From the NCBI GenBank assembly GCA_039621445.1, contig CP154955.1, positions 60,419,564 to 60,483,563 on the forward strand: 64,000 nucleotides of DNA. Direction: 5' to 3'. Both the position numbers and the translations under genes were made by a program. Positions 53,155 through 63,563 of the stretch are shown here, piece by piece. Numbering within the stretch: the first letter of the stretch is position 1; each line of letters opens with the position of its first letter. The stretch comes from Euglena gracilis. Taxonomy: Eukaryota > Euglenida > Euglenophyceae > Euglenales. Under the pieces are notes generated by a model. It was not told the origin of the DNA, did not search any database, and was given only the letters and a program-made list of their open reading frames with translations.

Positions 53155-54020
53155 TATTTTTCTCACAATTTTTCCCAGCTCCTTTTTTATCGTTTTGACT
53201 TTCTGGGGGGGCACCTGAAGTTTTCCTTCCTGGAAGTTCAGTTGAAACCCCAGATGGTTTACCACTTGTGTGGGCTGCAGGGTGGACTTTTTCACATTGA
53301 TTTTGAATCCAGAATCCAGCAAATCTTTGACAACTGTTTTCAGGTGGTGTTGTAAAATGTTTTGGGTGGGGGCCACCAGCAAAATGTCGTCCAGGTAAAT
53401 AAATACCTGGATGCCCCTTTTTCTCCACAGTTTCTCGAATGTTTTCATCACTGACATGAAAATTTGGGGCATTACATTTAGCCCAAAGCAGCCTGTTTGA
53501 AATTCCCAGGTCTGCCCACCCACCTGATGCCTTAAAAATGGCCTGAGGCCTGGACTTACTGGAATATGAAAATAGGCATCTTTTAGGTCTATTTTTGCTG
53601 CCCAGTGGCCTTTTTCCAAAACTGGAAAAATGTGTTGGATATGATCCAACTTGAAGGGTTTTCCTTGAAACTGATGATTTATTTCTCTGCAGTCGCTGAT
53701 CATTCTCCATTTGGTTGTTCCCCCTTCTGTTTTTGAAATTGAAAACCATGGGATCAAATGCTGGGTGTCTGAATCCCAAACTCGTTTCACTGACCCAGAT
53801 TTTTCGTAATCCAGCAGAATTTTTCCGGCCTGGTTCAGGTCCAGGTTGGCCCTGGGCTTTGGGTGGGTGGACAATTTTGGGGGATTTACCCAGGGGGGCT
53901 GAATTCCATTCTTGATCAGTTGACATGTTGCGGGGGGGCATTTTTTGTCCACCATTTTAGACTTTTCTGAAGTCTCTGGTACAGGGGGGTGTCTCCCCAT
54001 TTTTCCTCCATGGAATTTAT
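53120..54020 (-). CDS. DIRS F reverse transcriptase
   Basis: The frame runs on from the gag region. It shows YEKSGSVKRVWDSDTQHL, TKWRMISDCREINHQ, KIDLKDAYFHIPVSPGLRPF, TGCFGLNVMPQIFMSVMKTF, the catalytic FIYLDDILLVAP, and the thumb HLGFQLNFQEGKLQV. All RT motifs are intact. Downstream the frame is lost at about 53150 by a one-base insertion relative to the RNase H frame. Confidence 0.88.
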
Positions 54021-55051
54021 TTTCCCAACCAGATGATTTTCTGGGGGGCTGGGTGAGGGGTGTTGGACATTGCACCTCTGAAGTGAATTGAGCATTTTGC
54101 AAAGGTGGCTGGGGGGGTGTGCATGCTCTGCTCACAGTCTCTCTGATCCTCCACTTTGTCATTGTTGTTGTCGATTGACATACCATAGGGGCCCCTTTTT
54201 GGGTCTCCCCCTTGTTTTGATTTGCCCCTGCCATGGGCACTGAAGAATAAACTTGAGGGGGGGTTGCCCCCTTGTCCTCCATAGCCCCTTCTGGGGCATC
54301 TTCCTGAGGCTGCCACTGGAATAAAATATTGGGATCCCCTGCTGGGGGACAGCCCTTTAGCTTCTGGGGGTTCTCCCCTTCTGATATTCGATGGCCCCAG
54401 TGGCCTTGATAATAATTCTGGCCCCACTGGCCTTTTTGATGTTGCCACTGGCCTTCTTGAGATTTTGAAAGTCCCCATTGACTTCTCTTTGATCTTGGGC
54501 GCCATGCCATTGATAAGCTTGGGGGGCCTCTGGGGGCCAATCCTTTTCCCTGATGGGGGTTGTGATGAAGAAATGGCTGGGGGGGTGTTGTGGACCTGTC
54601 CTGCCCCTGCCATTGGGCATTTGTTTGTAGAATTGGCCACCCTGGCCTTGGTATTGTTGGCCACCCTGGCCTTTGTTCCATCGGCTGCCATGGCCATTGC
54701 TGTTGTGGCCGCCCTGGCCCAGCTTGCTGTTGTGGCCGCCCTGGCCCAGTTTGCTGTTGTGGCCGCCCTGGCCCAGCTTGAAGAAGGTATCGGTGTAAGT
54801 GGCATAACGTTGGCCCCAGTGGGTTGTTGCTTCTGCCCCTGTCGGGGTCTTCTGACCACTGTCTGCCAGGGTCCGTGGCCATCCCTTTGGGGGGTTTGGG
54901 TTCTGGAAATTTCTGTGGGGGAAATTTGTTTTGGGGAAGGGGCAGCCACGGCTCGCCACAGTTGACCTGCGCCGTCAGGTTGTCCAGCTTCTGCTGCTGC
55001 TGCCTCTTGAAGTTCTCCAGCGCTGTGCTTCTTTGAAGTTGCATCTTTCAT
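54017..55051 (-). CDS. DIRS F gag region (three frames open)
   Basis: The ORF from ATG at 55051 covers 344 codons, but the RT frame is open over the same stretch and a third frame is open for 200 codons (54959-54357). The third frame looks most like a DIRS nucleocapsid (RWNKGQGGQQYQGQGGQFYK) and has a match in E. Absence of stops on this C/A-rich strand means length alone proves nothing. The start MKDATSKKHSAGELQEAAAA is one candidate. Exact frame uncertain. Confidence 0.5.
   Translation of the reverse strand: MKDATSKKHSAGELQEAAAAEAGQPDGAGQLWRAVAAPSPKQISPTEISRTQTPQRDGHGPWQTVVRRPRQGQKQQPTGANVMPLTPIPSSSWARAATTANWARAATTASWARAATTAMAMAADGTKARVANNTKARVANSTNKCPMAGAGQVHNTPPAISSSQPPSGKRIGPQRPPKLINGMAPKIKEKSMGTFKISRRPVATSKRPVGPELLSRPLGPSNIRRGEPPEAKGLSPSRGSQYFIPVAASGRCPRRGYGGQGGNPPSSLFFSAHGRGKSKQGGDPKRGPYGMSIDNNNDKVEDQRDCEQSMHTPPATFAKCSIHFRGAMSNTPHPAPQKIIWLGK
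54700..54780 (-). repeat. 27-bp minisatellite in DIRS F gag
   Basis: Three perfect or near-perfect units of GCTGTTGTGGCCGCCCTGGC plus CCAGCTT. In the nucleocapsid-like frame they read as LGQGGHNSK repeats. Confidence 0.8.
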
Positions 55052-55283
55052 TGAATTCTTTCGAAAAATTCAACAAGTTTTGATTTGAATTTCTGCACGA
55101 GCGTGAAATTCTGGACAGTTTGTATTGATTGATTGTCTTCTTCTTCTCTCAATTGGTGAGGTACTTCTGGGTGTCGAAGGGCAATTTAGGAATCAGCCAA
55201 CTCCGGCGAAAAAAGGCGCTAGGCAGGGACTCCTAACCCAGCGAGCAAGAACAATCCAAACAACACCGCCGGCGAGCAAGGCA

Positions 55284-55320
55284 TGGCCTCACAAGGGCAA
55301 AGTGCGGAGCCGGAGGTGTC
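55284..55320. repeat. Left inverted terminal repeat of DIRS F
   Basis: Partner of 51177-51213; also matches the start of DIRS E (47616-47652). Confidence 0.8.
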
Positions 55321-55850
55321 GCCATGAAAAGGAAAATGCCTTCGGCGCAGAAGGTTCCAAAACGAAAATTCTACTCTAAAAAGTGGCCCCGGAAATGCTG
55401 GAAGGCCTGGTGGGGCGGCCACCACCACCCCAACCACAGCACTTTGAGGATTCCCTTACAGGTACAGCCCTGCCCATGGCAGGCTCTTTTCCTCACCCCC
55501 ATGAGCAAAGAAAATTAGGAGCATACAATTGCTTACCGACCCCCGGGGGGGGTCACTCAACTTTTTAAAAACCAGCCAGTCACTACCCCCCCTCGGGGGG
55601 GGGGGGTCGGCCACTCAGAAAAACGGCCACTTTCCAGTCACTTTAGGCCATTTTAGGCCTAAAAAAAATTTCAGGCGCCTTCGGCGCCGGGGTCGTCACT
55701 CAAGCCACTTTTGCCCACCCCTGGCCGACACCCCCCCCCCCGGGCGGGGGGAGGGGGTCCGGGCCCAAAACCAGTCAGTCACTCTGAAAAAACCAGCCAC
55801 CCACCCCCGGGGGGGGGGGGTCGGTCAGTGCTTAAGCAATTGCCTGGTTA
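55321..55850. other. Non-coding region with CCCCC-GGGGG palindromes
   Basis: 55530-55830 has at least four C-run/G-run palindromes followed by GTCACTCA or GTCGGCCACTCA, and GGCGCCTTCGGCGCC at about 55675. No gene seen. Confidence 0.6.
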
Positions 55851-56149
55851 GGAGGCAGGAAAGCAGCAAAATCGGCGGTGCAAGGATGACATGCACAGTA
55901 GCTCCTTACAACAGTCTGCAACAGTTGGCTGGGGAGAAGGACGTTGGTCATCAAAAAAGGTGGGTGGGGTTTGCGAAAAAGGTAAATGATGGTGAGATAT
56001 CGAGAACGCAGTGCATGAGGCATTGCGCTCAATTCATGGACAATCAGGAAAATCTTGCACGTTGTTGGCCAGGCCTGTGGAGGGCGTGTCACTTCGAGGA
56101 TGAGGGATGGCAGGGCGAACAAAACACTTCTTTCATCAAACCCTTCTGA
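55851..56149 (+). other. Possible host exon or ORF fragment, unrecognised
   Basis: The plus frame reads ARMTCTVAPYNSLQQLAGEK to NQENLARCWPGLWRACHFED, ending FIKPF stop. Composition is protein-like and lacks low complexity, unlike its surroundings. No family recognised and no firm splice sites. Confidence 0.25.
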
Positions 56150-56339
56150 CCACCTCACACTGATGCACTGAGTTCATGATCGGTATGGGACAGTGCACGG
56201 GGGCGAAAAGCTTGGGAGAAGGGCAAAAAAATGGTCAGGGGAGGTAAAGGTCTCCCAAATGGATTCCTCTGCCAGGCAACCTCCCTCCCCAGGAGAAGGT
56301 TTAGAAGGTTGGAATCAGGCTTTCTTTTTTTTAAGTGAG

Positions 56340-56580
56340 CTGCTGACCCCACGGGGGGGGGGGGGGTGCTAGGGGCAGGCACTCAAGAGCACCACATCTC
56401 ACCCCGGGGGGGGGGGGTCGTGTTTTTGGGGGTGCCTGCCCATAGCAGGCACCCCCGACCCCTTTAGGGGCTTTGCGACCTTTGGGGGCTCGGAAAAGGC
56501 CATTTTCAACGAAAATTTTCTGGGTCCACCCCGGACCCCCCCCCCCGGGGTGTGGCTGCTAGGGGCAGGCACCCTAAATA
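56340..56580. repeat. GCTAGGGGCAGGCAC repeats and hairpin
   Basis: GCTAGGGGCAGGCAC occurs twice in direct orientation (about 56367 and 56550). Between them lies an inverted GTGCCTGCCCATAGCAGGCAC stem and three long C/G-run palindromes. Confidence 0.6.
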
Positions 56581-58600
56581 TACCCCCCAGTCAGTAAAAA
56601 AAAAAAGCCTGGTTGGAATCGCAACCCAGGAAAGCAACCACCTCCCTGCTCACCTAATTCCCCGCCTATGGGTGATGGCGGGTCGGGGGGGGGGGGCAGC
56701 CCAGTATCTTTGTATTTCGGAGGTGCAGGTTTTTTTAGGTCAAAGTTCTCTGTTAACGCTTTCACCTTCGCAATGGAATTTTTCTTTGCACGGTGCCATC
56801 GTGGGTGAGTTGACCCCCCTGGTGTTGACCTCCCTGGTGGGGGGTCAACCAGGGTTCCGCGCGGCCCTGCCAACACCAGAACATGCGGAACATGCGGAAT
56901 GCATGGTAGAGTCAGGGTTAGGGTCAGGGTCTGCAGGACCCCCTTTCCTCCCCAAGAAACTCTTCTGCGATGTCCATGCTCTCTTGCTCTCTTGTTTTCT
57001 GTGGGGAATGTTCCACACCTCTGTACCGCAGGCGGTTGGTTGGAAATTTGGACACCGTGAGGTTTCACCATGCTGAATTGCAGTGAGGAACACATTACTA
57101 CCCCCCCCTCCCCTGTGCAAAAAAAAAATCCTTGAAAATGGCCCCAAAATCGCGTTTTTGCACGCTTTTTTTCTTTTGAAAAAATCGATCACAAAATACA
57201 ACAAAATCTTCGTTTTTTTTGGCACAAAGCGCTGGAAAGCTTTTTGGGGCTCCCATGGGGTCCCGGACCCCTTTAAGTTGAAGGGGGGCAAAACCGCCAC
57301 TCACTAAAAAACCTGCCTATGGGGTTTTGGGGATTCCGTGCAGCCCTGAGGTGTTCGGACGACCCTTATGCCGGTGCTGGGTGCCTGCATCAGAAGAACA
57401 GGCAACCTCCCTCAGGGGGTTGTCTCTCCGTGGCCACATATGGGCTGGAGGGTGGCTGTGCATTCACAGGGTTGGAATTCATGTTGGCTGGGGAAGAGGG
57501 GGTTAGGGGCGTCGAGGGAACCGCTGTCAGCTCAGCTCAGCAAGTGGGTGGCGGTCCCTCCCCATGTGCATTTTTTTCGGAATTTTCTGGTGTTCGGCCT
57601 AAATTCAGATTAACTTGGTCCAAAAAAGGGGAAAAAACATTCTGCAAAAAAAATCTCATCCCCAAACACCTCATTTGGATTCGATGGAATAGCAGAACAC
57701 ACTCCCCATGTTTGATGGGATTTTGGGGGGGGAGGATATCATCACTAAATTTGGTCGTTGTGACACACACCACATTGCTGGGCCTATGGCACGTCATCTG
57801 AACTATGACGTCCTCCACAAGTGTGTGTGTGTGCCACATTGGCATCCTTAAGCTTTGTGTTTGTGACAACACTCAGACATGCCGCAGGCATGGACGTTGG
57901 TGCCTTGCTGGATTCTGTAAAGAACATACCAACTTGTGGCCTAACTGTTTCTCCAAACGGGGGGCAATTTTTGGCACGTCCTCAAAAGAAGAACACCCCC
58001 TCCTCGAATCCGGCCACAATTGCCTGGAAAAATGGCGCGGATCCGGGGCAAAATGGACCGAGAAATCCGAAAATCGGGACCGGGCTGATTTTTGAAATGA
58101 TTCTCTTCATCTTGACAATTCCCTTTCCAGACCCTTTCATGTTTTGGTGCAAACGGGAGTTTTGAGTGCCAGCAATGAAACTTTATGCCCCCCCCCAGGG
58201 GCCATGTAGTTCGTCCATGGGGGGGGGTCCGTGAGGTTCGTGAGGTTGGAAAAAAAAGTTTCAAAAAAGTTTGCATTGTGTGAAAAGATGGAAGTTACGT
58301 CAGTTACATTTTGGGCTCCCATCAATAGTGGTGAGGAACAAATCACTACCTCATAACAGGCACAGAAAGGCGTGCTGTTGAGATATTTATCACTGTTTGT
58401 GCCGTGTACCAGGCTTGGATGCGTATTCGTATTCAGCCATTCAATTTGTCACCCACCGCCAGCCAGGGGTATATCGCGAGCGGCCGACATGGGGAGGAGA
58501 ATAGCCTCCAACAAGGGCAAGGGAAGAAAAGAAGTGCATCCCAATGGGCAGGGCGTATCTGGGCGCAAAGCCAGACAGAAAACCTTCACAGTGGACTCAA
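56581..58600. other. Stretch without a recognisable gene
   Basis: Several short ORFs on both strands, none with known motifs. The longest are plus 57319-57801 (AGAGCLHQKNRQPP...) and plus 57821-58165 (HAAGMDVGALLDSVKNIP). Long C- and G-runs interrupt them. Probably intergenic or decayed repeats. Confidence 0.4.
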
Positions 58601-59483
58601 CTTTCCAACCAGGGTGCTTTTTTAACGACCCCCCCCCCCGGGGGTCCAGCTCAGAGGCTTGAAAATTTGGGCTGGCTGGAAGCAGGCTGCTCGTTGACCG
58701 CCGGTCCCGGGGCTGGAGCTAGGCCCGACCCGGGGTCGGACCGGGATCCAAAAAAACGAACGTGCAAAAATGGTCAAAAAAAACTGCCGGTTATGCAAAA
58801 AAAAATCGGCCCCCAAATTTCTCCTGGCCAGCCCAAATTTGTCCCGTTTTCGCCCATATTTGCACCCCTGAAAGCGAAAATCCGTAACTGTCCAAAGGGC
58901 GGATGGAAATAAATACATCACATTGAGGGGGGGGGGGAGGGGTCTCGGGCTGGAAAAAGGCAACTGGCTGGAAAAAGGCGGCTGGCTGGCTGGACCCGGG
59001 GGGTGGGGTCGAGTTTTCTTTAGCGACACCCTGTTTCCAACACAGCACCAACTGCTTTTCTCTGGCGCCTACACACACACATTTTCTGCTGGAGGGGACA
59101 TATGGACGAAGACTTTGGTATCAGGTAAACTCTGGTCCAAGAGGCGGAGAATTTTCTTTTGAGTCGAAATTATCTCCCATCAGAAATTGAGAAAAACAAA
59201 AAAAGCCAAAAAACTGCCAAATTTTGTCAAAATTTGTAAAATTTGACAATTTTTGGCAAACTTGAACAAAACAACAAAAAAAGCACATGGGTTACCTTGC
59301 GAAACGTTCAAGGAATGACCAGAACTCATTTCACCTTCCATCTCAGGTTCGTGTGCAAAGATTGCGGAAAGAGAAAAAAATTGTGTAAAAATTGCAGAAA
59401 TTGCGGAAAATTGCAGACAATTGCGGAAAATTGCGGAATTTGCAGGAAAATTGCGGAATTTGCAGGAAAATTACGGCCAAGCA
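58601..59483. other. G/C-run palindrome and low-complexity region
   Basis: CCCCCCCCCGGGGG at about 58630; repeated GGCTGGAAAAAGGC (58950-58985); 59380-59470 has ATTGCGGAAA and TTTGCAGGAA repeats. No gene seen. Confidence 0.5.
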
Positions 59484-59565
59484 CCTATAATTGACCACCA
59501 GATTTTCGTCATTTTCGGCCATTTTCGGCCATTTTCGGCCATTTTCGGCCATTTTTTCCTATAGG
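59484..59565. repeat. TTTTCGGCCA minisatellite inside CACCTATA inverted repeat
   Basis: CACCTATA on the left and TATAGGTG on the right enclose four copies of the 10-mer TTTTCGGCCA. A second unit of the same design is at 61427-61516. Confidence 0.75.
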
Positions 59566-59684
59566 TGGGGGGTAAAGCTGCCTTAAAATTATTTCATGCC
59601 AACAATACATTTTGATCATTCAGTCAACATGAAAGCAGTCGTGACAAACTAACGCATCCAAGGAGGTCCGTTTGGAATGGGTGC

Positions 59685-60224
59685 TCAGGGATTAAAGAAT
59701 TTTTTGTTGCAAATGCAAGGTTTTTGGAATAAGCTTCTTTTTTTCCTGCCAGAGAGGCTCTTGTCTACTTTGGCCTTTTTTTTTGCTGGGGGTTTTTGGG
59801 ACGCTTCATGAGAGTGGTTGGCACATGACATATTAACCACAATGGTGGATGGCAACACCAAAACTGGTGCTTTTCTCTTCAAGCCTCTTGGCGTGGATGC
59901 TTTTCACAAACAACTTCCCCTCATCTATTCCAACTTGATAGCCCCAAGCAACATTGTTTGATGGTGGCACTGCTAGATCCCATCCACTTGTGTGCAATAA
60001 ACCTAATGCAGGAATCACACCTTTAACAGAGAAAAAAAAGCTTCACATACTTTGCCTAGTTCCACCTTGTCACCACAATTTTCTGAAATGTCATCAAAAC
60101 CATCAGCTTTGGCCCAAATAACCCATTTGGAGGTGGTTCGTTGAGCAGCATGTGCAAGCAAAGAAGAGCAAACAAAAGCAAGCAAACATGTGATTGGTCC
60201 ATAATGTTGAAATATTGACATCAA
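59685..60224 (-). other. Unrecognised ORF pieces, one with a signal-like N-terminus
   Basis: Minus strand 60224-60015 starts MMSIFQHYGPITCLLAFVCS and continues LLAHAAQRTTSKWVIWAKAD, a hydrophobic signal-like start followed by a soluble part. A second piece follows at 60018-59833 (GWDLAVPPSNNVAWGYQVGI). Part of the first resembles 61130-61230 at the DNA level. It may be a decayed gene or exons. No family recognised. Confidence 0.25.
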
Positions 60225-60228
60225 ATGT

Positions 60229-60725
60229 GCTCACCCAATGTCTGCATCTTGTTCAACATCGCATCTCGCCCAGCATCTACATCTTGTCCAATATCTACAT
60301 CCGTTGCATCAGCAATCACTGCATCTTGTCTAGTGTGTGCATCTTATCCAATACCTGCATCTTGTCAAGATCTTAATCTTGTCCAGTATCTGCATCCACT
60401 GCATCTTCTCCAGCATCTGCATCTTGTCCAGCATCTGCATCTTGTACAGCATCTGCACCTTCTCCAGTGTCGACATCTTGTCAGTGTCTGCATCTTGAAC
60501 AACGTCTGCATCTTGTCCAATATCTGCATCTTGTCCAGCATCTGCATGTTGTACAGCATCTGCATCTTGTCCAATGTCTACATCTTGTTCAGCGTCTGCA
60601 TCTTGTCCAGCATCTGCATCTCATACAGCATCTGCATCTTGTCCAGTGTCGACATCTTGTTCAGTCTGCATCTTGTTCAGCATCTGCATCCATTGCATCT
60701 TGTCCAATATCTGTAACCACTGCAT
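60229..60725. repeat. 18-bp minisatellite
   Basis: About 25 degenerate units of TCTGCATCTTGTCCAGCA. On the minus strand one frame reads as AGQDAD repeats, but indels of one or two bases break every frame. Confidence 0.85.
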
Positions 60726-61426
60726 CCACTGGCTCCCAACCTAGCAAAATGACCACAAGAAACCCAAAAAAATGACCACAAAAAAACCTAAAATTGACTG
60801 CAAAAGGCCCCAAAAAAGCAATCAAAATGACCTAAAATTGCATCAAATAACCTAAACTTGCCCAAAAACGCCAACAATGTCCACAAAATTGTGAAAAATA
60901 ACCCAAAATCACCAAAATGGCGCAAAATGCCATAAAATGTGCACATATTGACCCAAATTAACCCAACATTTGCCAAATCAGTGCGAAATATCCCCAAAAT
61001 TAGCAAAAATTGATCCAAAATGGCCAATATGGGAGTAATATTGGAAATGGTTGAGAGGAATTATCCAAAAGGGGTTTATTCTTCAAAGAATGGCCCAATT
61101 GGGAGTAAAAACAAGTTACCAATGGAATCTGAAGCCCCGGATGCCATCAAAAAATATACAGCTTTGCACCCAAAAACCCTTTCGGAGGTGGTGGTTCTCT
61201 GAGCAGCATGTGTTTGCATAGGGGCCAGGCATAATAAACAAAGAAGACAGGGCTGATTACAAGAGACAAGAAAAAAAAAGTTTTTTTTTACAGTAAGTCG
61301 CACTGAAAATTGCCTCCCAGGGAAAAAGAAACTGTTAGGCAAAAAAAATACTCGAAAAAAATTTGCAAAAAAAATTCTCATTTTCGGCCATTTTCGGCCA
61401 TTTTCGGCCATTCATTTTCGGGACCC
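60726..61426. other. A-rich low-complexity region
   Basis: 60780-61020 is a CCAAAA/ACCTAAAAT-like degenerate repeat. 61130-61230 resembles 60070-60170 (GGAGGTGGT, GAGCAGCATGTG). No gene seen. Confidence 0.45.
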
Positions 61427-61516
61427 CCACCTATATCGCCCAAAATTTCATTTTCGGCCATTTCCGGCCATTTTCGGCCGTTTTCGGCCATTTTCGGCCA
61501 TTTTTACTATAGGTGC
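61427..61516. repeat. Second CACCTATA-bounded TTTTCGGCCA unit
   Basis: Same inverted ends and about five 10-mer copies. Three more 10-mers lie just outside, at 61380-61412. Confidence 0.75.
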
Positions 61517-61529
61517 TTGATTACGGGTA

Positions 61530-61949
61530 AACCCCCCCAAATAATACCCCCCCCCCGGGTATTATTTTTTCGCCCGAAGTCCCGGCCCGAGGGGGGGGGG
61601 TATTATTTGGGGGGGGGGGTATTATTTTTTCCAAAATTTTCGAAATTTTTCGAAGTCCCGTAAAACCCAAAATAGCACCCAAAACCGCCCTTTGGGGTCA
61701 TTTTTTGCACTTTCTTGTGAAATTTACCATTTTTGGAGGTCAGATGAGCCAGAAAAATCCATTTTTTTCATAATTTGTTGTCAGAGATTGTGATTTTTAC
61801 CGACATTTTCAGGTCAAAAATCCGGGCCTTCGGCCCGGAACAGGGGGGGGGGGTATTATTTCGGCGGCCGAAGTCGGACCCCAAGGGGGGGGGTATTATT
61901 TGGGGGGGGGGGTATTATTTGGGGGGGGGGTATTATTTGGGGGGGGGTT
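61530..61949. mobile_element. Second G/C-run TTATTTG element
   Basis: Starts AACCCCCCCAAATAATACC and ends GGTATTATTTGGGGG...GGTT, so the ends are inverted. It contains five or more G-run plus TATTATTTG units and CCCGAAGTCCCGGCCCGAGG-like modules shared with 13537-13764. Flanking TA on the left and AT on the right do not give a clean duplication. Confidence 0.6.
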
Positions 61950-62069
61950 ATCAACCCCCCCCCCACCGCTTCAAGAGCCTTATCGAATTTTACATTTGGG
62001 GGAAGGGTTATGACTCTCTCGGGAAAAAAATGGTGGTTGAGAAAGAGAGAAAACTTCTTCAGTCCACAA

Positions 62070-62125
62070 ACACAAACGCACACACGCACGAGCGCGCGCG
62101 CGCACACACACACACACGCTGATCA
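62070..62125. repeat. CA/CG microsatellite
   Basis: ACACGCACGAGCGCGCGCGC followed by (CA)n. Confidence 0.8.
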
Positions 62126-62158
62126 ACACGGCCTCCCCATCAGGCATCCCACTCCACC

Positions 62159-62390
62159 TCAACTGCCACTGCTGCTCCCACCGCCCTGAAACAGCTTCTG
62201 AAACGCCGATGGCTCCTTCTCCAGCTCTCGGCTGCCCTCCACACCCCCTTCCGCCCCACCGGCCGCTGTCGCCTCTGGCTCGGGGCTTGGCGCTTCCACC
62301 ACCACTTCCGCATCCGAGCCGTCCCCAGCAGCCTCCTCGTCGAAAACAGACCCCAGCAAACCACCAAACGGCCAAAGAAATGGCGGTAGC
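62159..62390 (-). CDS. Candidate terminal exon of a host gene
   Basis: On the minus strand TTTTTTCTCACTAG precedes the exon: a pyrimidine-rich tract plus AG, a good splice acceptor. It is followed by an open frame of 76 codons to TGA: LPPFLWPFGGLLGSVFDEE, then an acidic Gly/Ala/Glu-rich part, then EPSAFQKLFQGGGSSSGS. Third positions are G/C-rich, unlike the AT-rich surroundings. The upstream exons are not identified and the protein is not recognised. It could be chance, but it is the most gene-like non-transposon piece here. Confidence 0.35.
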
Positions 62391-62394
62391 CTAG

Positions 62395-63563
62395 TGAGAA
62401 AAAACAGGTGGACTTCGGGGAAAAGACTTCCTGGCATCCTTGGACCATCACCCATTCACCCAAAACGTGAAATAATGTGCTTTCAACATTTAATTTAATT
62501 TTTGGCTCGTTCGATCCCCAGTGTACATTTAAGGACATTGGGGAGGGGGTTGCTTGGCTAGGGCCAGAAATATGGGCTGTCCAGCCTGCCCCCCCCCCGG
62601 GGGGGCAGGACCCCAGCTGGACCTGAGCTGGGCCGGGCAATTGGACAATTGCTCAAAAAATTTACCCTGGCCAGCCAAAATCAGACTCATTTTGCCCATT
62701 GTTTTTGCCCAATTTTGGACCCCCCCCCGGTGGGGGGGGTACTGCAAACCCTTGCCCTTGAGCAATACACTGGTTGTCATTCCTGGATATTCTGGAATTT
62801 CAGGATCAAGTGTGACATTCTCATTGAACTTCTGGTTTGATACTGACAAGCAGCAAAAAAAAAACGTTTTTCTACTGCTGTTTGTGTTTCATCCAAGCAT
62901 CACATTTAAGGCGCCTTAAAAGAACCTTAAAACTCCTTAAAATGCACCTGAAAATGTCTTTGAAATGTAGGATGGCAAAATTTTCTCGGACCGAGCAAAA
63001 AAAGAAAAACACAAAATCTCAGCAAAACCAGGCAAACTCAAGGGGAAAAATGATTTCTGACATCACTGGAACATTTGTCCATCCAACCAAGTAGGTGGAG
63101 GGGTGTGGCAGTTTCCCAGATGCACAACTCAAGTTGCACAAGATGATGAAAGAAAGAAAGAAACCAATGCTGGAAGGTAGACACTAAGGAAAATCATGGT
63201 CCAACTCCTTACACCAGCCCAAAGGCACAAAACGGGGGAGAGGATGCGGCCTCTGACCCCCCACGGGGGGGGGGGGGGGGCGGGGGGTGCAGCCCGAGAC
63301 GAAACCAGGCAGAATTTTATTTATTAATGCATTTTTTTTCAAAATTTCAAGGCATTTAAGGCCTTTTAAATACTATTTCTCCAGGGCGGTCAAAGGGCTG
63401 TCCGGGGCATCGAACCAACATCTCTGATTTTGCATGTTTGTCCAACGTCAAAAAGAAGTCCAAATACAGACTTTTTGAGTTTCCTTGCAGCAAAGGGAGG
63501 TAAACCCATCCCCAGGAATGACCCTGGTCATGAAAGCCATTATTGGCCAGTTGAGTAAACACA
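62395..63563. other. Non-coding region with G/C-run palindromes
   Basis: C/G-run palindromes at about 62590, 62720 and 63260-63290. Minus 63562-63356 encodes FHDQGHSWGWVYLPLLQGNS and stops after 68 codons; no family recognised. Minus 62849-62750 (NENVTLDPEIPEYPGMTTSV) could be an exon fragment. Confidence 0.35.

Larger units (their letters stand above)
51177..55320 (-). mobile_element. DIRS element F, near full length
   Basis: 37-bp inverted repeats bound it: 55284-55320 and 51177-51213, GACACCTC(C/G)GGCTCCGCAC inward. No target duplication is expected for the recombinase mechanism. Order on the minus strand: gag, RT, RNase H, DAM-like module, tyrosine recombinase. One frameshift and one in-frame stop lie between RT and RNase H. 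It converges with E. Confidence 0.87.

Noticed and set aside
54020-55044. First third of the 1028-codon DIRS ORF as true gag-pol fusion
   Set aside because: The nucleocapsid-like GQGG signal conserved in DIRS E lies in another frame, so openness here is probably composition.
56905-56935. Telomere-like GTTAGGGTCAGGG
   Set aside because: A single TTAGGG, not an array.
60229-60725. CRISPR-like array
   Set aside because: The 18-bp units are contiguous and degenerate, with no unique spacers.
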